From a marine actinobacterium MedAcidi-G2B (GTDB lineage Bacteria > Actinomycetota > Acidimicrobiia > Acidimicrobiales > MedAcidi-G1): a stretch of 64,000 bases of DNA. Shown here piece after piece: positions 47,875 through 56,026 of this stretch (position 1 is the first letter of the stretch; each line of letters opens with the position of its first letter). Location: assembly GCA_000817115.1 (NCBI GenBank), contig JUEO01000001.1:186001-250000 (forward strand), in the 5' to 3' direction. The notes beneath the pieces were generated by a model. The model had not been told where the DNA came from. It saw only the letters and a list, made by a program, of their open reading frames with translations, and made no database searches. The position numbers and the translations under genes were made by a program.

Positions 47875-48819
47875 CTACTGAGATTCAGTCGTTGAAGTTA
47901 CGGCTGGTTCTGTCGTAGATGAAGGCGCTTCTGTAGTTGTCGCCGGTGGTTCTGTTGTCGTTGTAGGAGGCTCTATGCCTTCGTTGCCTTCAGGAAGTAC
48001 AAGAAATTCAATACGGCGATTCCTTTTCTTTCCTTCTTGGGTGATGTTGTCTGCGACAGGATCGTATTCCCCGTAACCGAGTGTTAGAAGTCTTTCAGGG
48101 TCAATACCACGAGCTACCAATTGCGACCGGACTGCTTCTGCTCTAAGAGTAGAAAGATTTAAATTTGCCACTTCATCACCATCGCTATCGGTATGTCCAA
48201 CTATCTGTACACGAACAGTGACGTTAGCTGATAAGAAACTTGCGATTTGATCAAGAGTGGTTGCAGAATCTTCAGTGATCCGATCTCCACCACTTTCAAA
48301 TTCAATTGGGGCTCTCGCAGCAGCTTCGCTTAAACGCGCTTGTAGTAAAAGATCACTTAATGCGGCGGGTAGTTCAGGAACAGTTTCCGTTTCTATTTCA
48401 ATGATGGCGGAAGCTGGAACAACTAGGCGGTTATCAACATTGACAACTCCTGATTGGGCTTGTGCCACTCTGCCAGCAGCTTCTTTCAGATCGCTACTGG
48501 GTACTTGGCCTTCAAGAATGACATTCCAGTCAATAACTCTTACTTCAACGGTAGGAAGACCGGCTTGAACCATGGCGCTCTGAACTTCAGATAGAAGACT
48601 TTGTTGTCCTTCTTCTGAATCAGGTCTGTTGCTTGCCCCAATCGCAGCAATAATAAAGAAGATGACGATGACAGCAATAATTAAAATTCCTCTTCTCTCT
48701 TGGATGAGTTCTCTTAACCCACTTGATCTTCGATTAGGGGCAGAACGTCGCGGACCACCGAAAGCTGGCCCAAAACCCTTATTTCCACTATTACGTGGAT
48801 CTCTCATCCAATTAGTCAT
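47875..48819 (-). CDS. Membrane-anchored BON-OmpA domain protein (ArfA-like) with Thr/Pro-rich C-terminal tail
   Basis: TM GILIIAVIVIFFIIAAIGA; BON-like VEVRVIDWNVILEGQVPSSDLKEAAGRV; OmpA VQIVGHTDSDGDEVANLNLSTLRAEAVRSQLVARGID...KKRNRRIEFLV; tail PPTTTTEPPATTTEAPSSTTEP. Confidence 0.88.
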   Translation of the reverse strand: MTNWMRDPRNSGNKGFGPAFGGPRRSAPNRRSSGLRELIQERRGILIIAVIVIFFIIAAIGASNRPDSEEGQQSLLSEVQSAMVQAGLPTVEVRVIDWNVILEGQVPSSDLKEAAGRVAQAQSGVVNVDNRLVVPASAIIEIETETVPELPAALSDLLLQARLSEAAARAPIEFESGGDRITEDSATTLDQIASFLSANVTVRVQIVGHTDSDGDEVANLNLSTLRAEAVRSQLVARGIDPERLLTLGYGEYDPVADNITQEGKKRNRRIEFLVLPEGNEGIEPPTTTTEPPATTTEAPSSTTEPAVTSTTESQ

Positions 48820-48909
48820 TTAAATTCAATCTTCTTATAACGCAAACGTTACATAGCTATAAGCCTAGGTCGCACATGTTGTTACGTCAGATCTCTCTAG
48901 ACTTTCATT

Positions 48910-49689
48910 ATGTCTAGTGAACAGCTTTCTGAAATTTTGTTAGCTTCCGACTGTGAAGAATCAATATTACAAGCTGTTGAATCAGGGGAAATGGATTTGT
49001 TAGTCCCGGAACTCACGTTGTTGAGTATGGAACAAGATCCGATCCATAAGCATAAAGATGTTCTCGCCCACACCATCGCAGTTGTATCTAAGACTGAGCA
49101 AGAAATAACCGTTCGGTTAGGTGCGCTCTTCCATGACATAGGAAAACCTAAAACTCGCTCATTTGAACATGGGGGAGTTACTTTCCGACACCACGAAGTC
49201 GTGGGTTCAAGAATGGCAAGAAAAAGGCTTGGAAAACTCGGATATTCAGAACAAGTCATAGATGAAGTTGTCGAACTTGTACGGCTTTCTGGACGATTTA
49301 AGGGATATGCCGATGGATGGTCTGACTCTGCAGTACGCAGATACGCAAGAGATGCTGGCCCGTTATTAGGAAAATTAAATCATTTGATCCGATGTGATTG
49401 CACAACACGAAATGAAAATAAGGCGCGAGGAGTTCAAGAAGCTATGGATGATCTTGAACGTCGAATTGCTGCCTTGGCAGAGGAAGATCGCCAAGCTGCT
49501 GAACGACCAGGACTTAACGGACTAGAAGTAATGGAGTATCTTGATATTGGACCTGGGCCAGCGGTAGCTGAGGCACTCGCACACTTATTGGAGATAAAAC
49601 GAAACGAAGGAGACCTTGATCTGAAAGAACTCCAAATTCGACTTGATGCATGGTGGAAGTTACGAAATAAGGAATCCGACGAACATTGA
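48910..49689 (+). CDS. HD-domain protein equivalent to the C-terminal (neck+HD) half of actinobacterial PcnA-type CCA tRNA nucleotidyltransferase; NTase head absent
   Basis: PELTLLSMEQDPIHKHKDVLAHTIAVV; LFHDIGKPKTRSFEHGGVTFRHHEVVGSRMARKRL; DSAVRRYARDAGPLLGKLNHLIRCDCTTRNENKA; MEYLDIGPGPAVAEALAHLLE. No NTase motif in ORF or just upstream. Confidence 0.85.
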   Translation: MSSEQLSEILLASDCEESILQAVESGEMDLLVPELTLLSMEQDPIHKHKDVLAHTIAVVSKTEQEITVRLGALFHDIGKPKTRSFEHGGVTFRHHEVVGSRMARKRLGKLGYSEQVIDEVVELVRLSGRFKGYADGWSDSAVRRYARDAGPLLGKLNHLIRCDCTTRNENKARGVQEAMDDLERRIAALAEEDRQAAERPGLNGLEVMEYLDIGPGPAVAEALAHLLEIKRNEGDLDLKELQIRLDAWWKLRNKESDEH

Positions 49690-49719
49690 TCATCTTAGAA
49701 AAAGGAAATAAGAGGAATT

Positions 49720-52263
49720 ATGAACACTGACCACGAGCTACTTCTAGAAAAAATGACTCTGGAAGAAAAAGTTTCTCTAATGACAGGTAGAGGCATTTGG
49801 GATGCGAATCCAGTGGATCGTCTTGAGATACCTGCTTTGAAAGTAACAGATGGCCCCAATGGAGCACGCGGAGCAGGACTATTAGGAACGGGAATCCCTG
49901 CGCTTTGCATCCCATGTGGGTCAGCATTGGGAGCGACATGGAATCCTTCTCTTATCGAGAAATTAGGCCAAGCATTGGCTATAGAAACACGCGCTCGTGC
50001 TTGCCATGTTTTACTAGCCCCAACGGTGAACATTCATCGAACTCCTCTGGGAGGAAGGAACTTTGAATGCTATTCAGAGGACCCATATTTGACCGGCCGC
50101 ATTGCAGTGAGTTTCATCAAGGGAGTCCAAAGCGAAAAAGTAGGAACAACGATTAAACATTTTGTGGCTAATGATTCCGAGTTTGAAAGACACAGCATCG
50201 ACTCACAAGTCCCTGAGCGGGCATTAAGAGAGATATATTTGCGTCCTTTTGAAATGGCAGTTAAGGAAGCTGAACCTTGGGGAATTATGGGTTCCTACAA
50301 CCGAGTTAACGGAACTTACGCCTGTGAAAACCCCAGATTATTAACAGAAATTCTTCGTGAAGAATGGGGTTTCACTGGAATAGTGGTTACAGATTGGTAT
50401 GCCGCAAAGACCACGATTGAGATGGCACAAGCAGGCTTAGATCTAGAGATGCCTGGGCCTGGGCGTTTCTATGGCTCTCGTTTAGTCGAAGCGGTACAAA
50501 AAGGAGAAGTATCAGAAGAGATCATCAATGAAGCAGTTAAGCGCCTTCTCCTTCTTCTTGAACGAACTAATGCATTTAATGAGCCACTAAATCGAGATGA
50601 ACAAATGCTAGATGTAGAGGAACATAGAGAACTAGCACGAACAGCGTCTACTGAAGCGATGGTTCTTTTAAAAAATGACAATATTCTCCCATTCAAAATA
50701 GAAGATATTTCTTCTTTAGCAGTGATTGGACCGAATGCTGCTGGTGCGATGCTTATGGGTGGGGGATCAGCATCTCTAGTTCCACAGTATGAAGTCACGC
50801 CCCTTGAAGCATTGGAAGCACGTTTAGCAGATCAGTGCGAAATCCATTATGAAATTGGCGCGATTACCGATAGGTCATCTCGTCCTGTGCCACAGCGATT
50901 ACTAACTAATACTGATGGAAGTAATGGATTCAAGGTTGAATATTTCAATGGAGTGGCTTGGGAAGGGGAACCTTTTGCTGTTCACACAGGGAAAAGCGGT
51001 CGACTACTTACCCCAGAAGACCAATCGGGGGCTGATGAGCTTGGATCTTTTTCTTTCCGGGCCACAGCACAACTTCATACTGAAATAGATGGGGACCATA
51101 CGTTGACTCTTATCCAAGCAGGACGGTCTCGAGTTTTGATCAACGGAGAAATAGTTCTTGATGGAATTACTGAACCTCCTCCGCAAGGAGAAGCCTTTTT
51201 TGGAATGGGAAGTATTGAAATTGAAACTCTAGTCTCTTTATCCGCTGGTGAATCGGTAGAGGTTGTTGTTGAGTTCTCAAGTGAGAAAAGCGTATTTCTG
51301 CATGGAGTTCAGCTTGGTCTTCGGTTCCCTGTGACTGGAGATTTAATTGAACAGGCAGTAAGTACTGCTGCTAAGTGTGATGCAGCAATTGTCATTGTTG
51401 GAACTAACGATGATTGGGAGACAGAAGGTCGTGATCGGGAATTCATGGAACTTCCTGGGAAGCAACCTGAACTAATTCGTCAAGTGTGTGCAGCAAATCC
51501 AAATACTGTTGTAGTTGTTAATTCTGGTTCAGCGGTGACCACTGACTGGTCTGATGTTGCTCCGGCGATTCTTCAGACATGGTTCGGTGGGCAAGAAATG
51601 AGTCATGCCTTAGTGGATGTTCTTTCTGGAAAAGAAGAACCAGGAGGAAGACTTCCAAATTCTTGGCCGCATCGATTAGAAGATACTCCTGCATTTCTTA
51701 ATTACCCAGGCGAGGCTGGGATCGTAAATTATGGAGAAGGAATATTTGTGGGTTATCGCTGGTACCAAGCTAGAGATATAGAAGTTGCGTACCCGTTTGG
51801 GCATGGCTTGGGATACACCACTTTTGAGTGGGGAGAAGTAACTGTAAGTGGTGCTAAGACCATTGAAGAATTGGAAGATGGAGAGAAAATTTTTATCTCG
51901 TTTCCCATTACTAATGTGGGTAATCGCTTAGGTAGCGAAACCGCCCAGTGCTATGTATCTCCACTTGGCCCTGTATCACTAAGACCTCCTCAAGAATTAA
52001 AAGGATTCGTCAAGGTAAAACTTCAACCAGGGGAAACAGTTGAAGCTCTTATTGAGTTGGATTACCGATCTTTTGCAGTATTTGACCCAGGAGATCCTGG
52101 TTATGAATCTCGAAATCACCGTATTCCAGTTGCTGCAGGCGGGCACCACATCGGTCATCGTTCGGAATCAGGGTGGTTCATTGATCCAGGAAGATTTGAA
52201 CTAAAGATAGGAACTTCTTCTGAAGGAATTTTGAAAGTTATTCCCCTAGACCTGTCTTTATAA
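49720..52263 (+). CDS. GH3 family beta-glucosidase with internal PA14-like insert
   Basis: KVTDGPNGARGAG; LLAPTVNIHRTPLGGRNFECYSEDPYLTG; GFTGIVVTDWYAA (nucleophile Asp); NGFKVEYFNGVAWEGEP... insert; fibronectin III-like C-terminus. Confidence 0.95.
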   Translation: MNTDHELLLEKMTLEEKVSLMTGRGIWDANPVDRLEIPALKVTDGPNGARGAGLLGTGIPALCIPCGSALGATWNPSLIEKLGQALAIETRARACHVLLAPTVNIHRTPLGGRNFECYSEDPYLTGRIAVSFIKGVQSEKVGTTIKHFVANDSEFERHSIDSQVPERALREIYLRPFEMAVKEAEPWGIMGSYNRVNGTYACENPRLLTEILREEWGFTGIVVTDWYAAKTTIEMAQAGLDLEMPGPGRFYGSRLVEAVQKGEVSEEIINEAVKRLLLLLERTNAFNEPLNRDEQMLDVEEHRELARTASTEAMVLLKNDNILPFKIEDISSLAVIGPNAAGAMLMGGGSASLVPQYEVTPLEALEARLADQCEIHYEIGAITDRSSRPVPQRLLTNTDGSNGFKVEYFNGVAWEGEPFAVHTGKSGRLLTPEDQSGADELGSFSFRATAQLHTEIDGDHTLTLIQAGRSRVLINGEIVLDGITEPPPQGEAFFGMGSIEIETLVSLSAGESVEVVVEFSSEKSVFLHGVQLGLRFPVTGDLIEQAVSTAAKCDAAIVIVGTNDDWETEGRDREFMELPGKQPELIRQVCAANPNTVVVVNSGSAVTTDWSDVAPAILQTWFGGQEMSHALVDVLSGKEEPGGRLPNSWPHRLEDTPAFLNYPGEAGIVNYGEGIFVGYRWYQARDIEVAYPFGHGLGYTTFEWGEVTVSGAKTIEELEDGEKIFISFPITNVGNRLGSETAQCYVSPLGPVSLRPPQELKGFVKVKLQPGETVEALIELDYRSFAVFDPGDPGYESRNHRIPVAAGGHHIGHRSESGWFIDPGRFELKIGTSSEGILKVIPLDLSL

Positions 52264-52285
52264 ACGTACTAGTCTCAAAGAAAAA

Positions 52286-52401
52286 CACCGGGGAGCTCGG
52301 ACCACCATGCCGGGCTGAGAGGGTAGCTGTCGTCATACACTTTGATGAAGGTTCTACCGACCCGCCTGAACCTGAACTGGATAATGCCAGCGGAGGGAGA
52401 A
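52286..52401 (+). promoter_or_regulatory. TPP riboswitch (THI element)
   Basis: ACCGGGGAGCT...GGGCTGAGAGGG...CCGACCCGCCTGAACCTGAACTGGATAATGCCAGCGGAGGGA: THI-box core immediately upstream of thiB start. Confidence 0.96.
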
Positions 52402-52404
52402 AAA

Positions 52405-53430
52405 ATGAAAAAAAAATCACTCTTTATCATTCTTTTATTAGCCGTAGTAATGATTTCAGCATGTGGAGAAGAAGAAGAGAGAACAGTCACTCTCTTAACT
52501 CACGATTCTTTTTGGATATCAGAAGGGGTGCTTCAAGATTTTACTGAGCAGACAGGGGTAACAGTAGAACTGCAGATGGCAGGAGACACCGGCCAACTTT
52601 TAGCTTCAGCGATTCTTACTGCTGGTAACCCAGCAGCCGATGTCATATTCGGTATCGACAACACGTTTCTTCAACGAGCTCTAGACGCAGAGATATTTTC
52701 CGCATATGAATCCCCAGCATTAGCCCATATTCCCGGCGAAATTCAACTTGACCCTCAGCACAGAGTAACTCCCGTAGATTTTGGAGATGTTTGTATCAAC
52801 TATTGGATTGACAGCTTTGACGCAGACCTTCCAGTTCCAGAAAATCTAGATGATCTGATTGATTCAAAATATTACGGGCAATTAGTGGTACAAAATCCTG
52901 AGACCTCCTCTCCAGGGCTGGCATTCTTATTGGCTACGATTGCAGAATACGGAGAGGATTGGGAAGCTTGGTGGGCAGCTCTAAGAAATAATGGAGTGAC
53001 AGTTACTTCGGGTTGGGAAGATGCCTATGAAGGAGAGTTTGTTGCTGGTGGTGGAGATCGTCCGCTCGTGGTTTCGTATGCTTCAAGTCCACCCGCAGAA
53101 GTGATTTATTCTGAAGCTCCCATTAGTAGTCCTCCTACCGGCGTGCTAACTGACACTTGCTATCGACAAATTGAATTTGCTGGAATCGTAAATGGAACAA
53201 ATAATCAAGAAAGTGCTGAAGCATTAGTTGATTTTATGCTTTCAGAAAGGTTCCAAGAAGATATACCGAATTCAATGTTGATGTTTCCCGCTTCAGTTAA
53301 TGCAGAGTTGCCGCAAGTATTTAGTGAGTTTGCTGAAGTCATTGAGACTCCTTACATGCTCGCTCCAGAGTTTATAGAAGAGAATCGAAACGATTGGACT
53401 GAACGGTGGACTGAGATAGTACTTCGATGA
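52405..53430 (+). CDS. thiB: Thiamine ABC transporter substrate-binding lipoprotein
   Basis: MKKKSLFIILLLAVVMISACGEEEE lipobox; VTLLTHDSFWISEGVLQDFTEQTGV; TAGNPAADVIFGIDNTFL. Start at 52405 (track start 52342 lies in the riboswitch). Confidence 0.92.
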   Translation: MKKKSLFIILLLAVVMISACGEEEERTVTLLTHDSFWISEGVLQDFTEQTGVTVELQMAGDTGQLLASAILTAGNPAADVIFGIDNTFLQRALDAEIFSAYESPALAHIPGEIQLDPQHRVTPVDFGDVCINYWIDSFDADLPVPENLDDLIDSKYYGQLVVQNPETSSPGLAFLLATIAEYGEDWEAWWAALRNNGVTVTSGWEDAYEGEFVAGGGDRPLVVSYASSPPAEVIYSEAPISSPPTGVLTDTCYRQIEFAGIVNGTNNQESAEALVDFMLSERFQEDIPNSMLMFPASVNAELPQVFSEFAEVIETPYMLAPEFIEENRNDWTERWTEIVLR

Positions 53431-55046
53431 CTCTTGTAAAAAAACTTAGGTGGGTAGCTTTAGCTGCTATACCTGTTCTATTCATCGGGGCTTTCTTTTA
53501 CTGGCCACTAATCAAAATTTTCAGCCATGCCCTAGGTAGTGAAGAAATAGGTGATTTCAAATCTCTGTTTTTTAGCGGTTCGTTTCACCAGATTGCTTGG
53601 TTTACTGTCTGGCAAGCCTTCTTATCAACTGTATTAACGATGGTCTTAGCGCTTCCAGCTGCATATTTGATAGCAAGGTATTCATTTCGAGGCAGGAGAA
53701 TATTTCAGGTTGCTACGACTGTTCCTTTTGTGTTGCCAACAGTAGTAGTAGCTGGAGCGTTCACTGCTTTGTTTGAAAGATTTGGATTAGACGAAGGAGC
53801 ATTCCGGCTTCGTCATACGGTTTGGGCGTTACTTGCCGCTCATGTGTTCTTTAACTTGGCTATAGCTATAAGGACAGTGAGTACATTTTGGTCAGGTCTA
53901 GACCCAAGAATCGAAGAACAAGCGAAACTTTTAGGGGCCACTCCATGGCTTATCTTTAGAAAAATTACGTTTCCTCGACTTGTTCCTGCTCTGACAGCTG
54001 CATCTTCAATTGTGTTTTTATTCTGCTTGACTTCATTCGGAGTAATTCTTCTTTTGGCTGGGCCGACACGAGCCACAATAGAGACAGAAATTTGGAGACA
54101 AGCGATTTGGAGAGGTGACATAGCAACTGCTTCTTCTCTAGCAGTCATCCAATTGGTTGCTGTTGTAGTCATGGTTCTTCTAATGAATTATCTACAGAGA
54201 CGTCAAGCTGTTGTTGAAAACAGAATGGATTTTGTCTACGAGAAAGCACCAAGAAAACTTTTAGTAGGAAACATTTTTTTCCTGTTCATAATGATAGGCC
54301 TACCAATCGTCGTTCTTTTTGAGAGCTCTCTAAAAGTGGGAGGCAGTTATTCATTTCAGAATTTTGCATCATTAGCGGATCGTGTCACGTTGGTCCCAGT
54401 GTCTGCATTAACAGCTTTGAAAAACTCATTACTTTTTGCTGCTGTTGCGACTATCTTCGCTTCGCTTCTTGGTTGTATAGCTTCATTTGTTGTCGTCCAT
54501 GGTCGCCGATGGGTTTCTAATTTGTTTGATGTAAGCATGATGTTTCCCCTGGGAATATCAGCTGTTGTCCTAGGATTCGGAATGCTTATTGCCTTGGACA
54601 CTCCACCTTTAGACCTTCGATCTTCTTGGGTTTTGGTGCCAATAGCTCATTCGCTTTTAGGAATCCCGTTTGTGATGCGTACAGTGATTCCTACTTTACG
54701 GCGCATTGACCCCTCATTACGGGAGTCTGCAACTTTGTTGGGAGCCTCACCACGACAAGTAAGTAGACATATAGATTTTCCCATAGGGCTTAGAGCACTT
54801 AGTGTGGGAGCAGCATTTGCGTTTGCTATTTCTATTGGGGAGTTCGGGGCCACTTCTTTTCTTCCTCGGAACCCGGACCGTCTGACTGCCCCTTTAGTTC
54901 TCTTTCGTTTACTTGGAGCCCCTGGAGAAACTTTACGTGGTCAAGCTATGGCTTTAGCAGTGGTGTTAATGACAATTACGGCTTTGGCGGTCATACTCGT
55001 TGAAGGTTCGTTTTTCAAAAAGGAAACAATTAGGAGTGATTTCTAG
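53427..55046 (+). CDS. thiP: Thiamine ABC transporter permease (double-length)
   Basis: Two permease EAA-like loops (IEEQAKLLGATPWLIFRKITFPRLVPAL; LRESATLLGASPRQVSRHIDFPIGLRAL); operonic with thiB/thiQ; 4-nt overlap with thiB. Confidence 0.92.
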   Translation: MTLVKKLRWVALAAIPVLFIGAFFYWPLIKIFSHALGSEEIGDFKSLFFSGSFHQIAWFTVWQAFLSTVLTMVLALPAAYLIARYSFRGRRIFQVATTVPFVLPTVVVAGAFTALFERFGLDEGAFRLRHTVWALLAAHVFFNLAIAIRTVSTFWSGLDPRIEEQAKLLGATPWLIFRKITFPRLVPALTAASSIVFLFCLTSFGVILLLAGPTRATIETEIWRQAIWRGDIATASSLAVIQLVAVVVMVLLMNYLQRRQAVVENRMDFVYEKAPRKLLVGNIFFLFIMIGLPIVVLFESSLKVGGSYSFQNFASLADRVTLVPVSALTALKNSLLFAAVATIFASLLGCIASFVVVHGRRWVSNLFDVSMMFPLGISAVVLGFGMLIALDTPPLDLRSSWVLVPIAHSLLGIPFVMRTVIPTLRRIDPSLRESATLLGASPRQVSRHIDFPIGLRALSVGAAFAFAISIGEFGATSFLPRNPDRLTAPLVLFRLLGAPGETLRGQAMALAVVLMTITALAVILVEGSFFKKETIRSDF

Positions 55047-56026
55047 TGTTGAAAGTTGAGAACATAAAAGTCTCTTTTGATGGAATCCAAGTCCTAGATG
55101 AGTGCGCCCTTGAAGTTGGAGAAGGAGAGATCGTGGTGCTGCTTGGTCCCTCTGGATGTGGGAAAAGTACGTTATTGAGGGCAGTAGCTGGTTTGGAGAA
55201 TCTAGAAACTGGGAAAATTTTGTGGAACGAAGCAGATATGACAATGGTTCCTCCGCATAAGCGAGGTTTTGGGCTGATGTTTCAAAACCATGCTCTTTTC
55301 CCGCATCGGAATGTTGAGGAGAATATTGACTTTGGTTTACAAATTCTTCAATTGAATAGAACCGAGCGCCAGCAAAGAGTCAAAGATTTGTTGAACATGG
55401 TTGGTTTAGAAGGATTTGAAAAAAGAGAAATTGGAGGCTTGTCTGGGGGCGAAGCTCAAAGAGTTGCTCTTGCTAGATCGCTCGCTCCTAAACCACGACT
55501 TCTCATGCTGGATGAACCCATGGCTTCGCTTGATCGTGCACTTCGCGATCGGTTATTAATTGACATATCAAATCTTCTAAGGGGTTTGAATCAAGCAGCA
55601 ATTTACGTAACTCATGATCATGACGAAGCCTTTTCTATAGCTGACCGGATTGCAATTATGCATGAAGGAAGAATTGAGAGAATAGGTACCCCAAATGAAG
55701 TTTGGTTAGACCCTGGCTCTGAAACTGCAGCCCAGTGTATTGGCCATGAAAATTTCGTCATTCTCGATAGTTCTGGAAATTGTGCATTAGGGAAGCTTGG
55801 GTCCGGACCTGGTACAGTTCTGATTCGCGAAGATGGGATTTCTGTAGTTTCAGAAAGTACAGAAATAGTAGGTGAAGTTAAGTCGGCTGCATTTCATGCC
55901 GGCTCAACTTTTATTAAGGTTCAAGTTGGAGATCTTGAACTTTCAACTTCTACGGCAATGCCAGTGAAAATATCGGACCAGATAAATTTGGAAATTCTAA
56001 AAACTGCAGTAGTCCCGTTACGTTAA
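55046..56026 (+). CDS. thiQ: Thiamine ABC transporter ATP-binding protein
   Basis: LLGPSGCGKSTLLRAVAGLE; LSGGEAQRVALARSLAPKPRLLMLDEPMASLD; follows thiP. Confidence 0.92.
   Translation: MLKVENIKVSFDGIQVLDECALEVGEGEIVVLLGPSGCGKSTLLRAVAGLENLETGKILWNEADMTMVPPHKRGFGLMFQNHALFPHRNVEENIDFGLQILQLNRTERQQRVKDLLNMVGLEGFEKREIGGLSGGEAQRVALARSLAPKPRLLMLDEPMASLDRALRDRLLIDISNLLRGLNQAAIYVTHDHDEAFSIADRIAIMHEGRIERIGTPNEVWLDPGSETAAQCIGHENFVILDSSGNCALGKLGSGPGTVLIREDGISVVSESTEIVGEVKSAAFHAGSTFIKVQVGDLELSTSTAMPVKISDQINLEILKTAVVPLR

Noticed and set aside
52342-52404. N-terminal extension of thiB in the ORF track (MMKVLPTRLNLNWIMPAEGEK)
   Set aside because: It is the TPP riboswitch sequence; the lipoprotein signal peptide begins at 52405.
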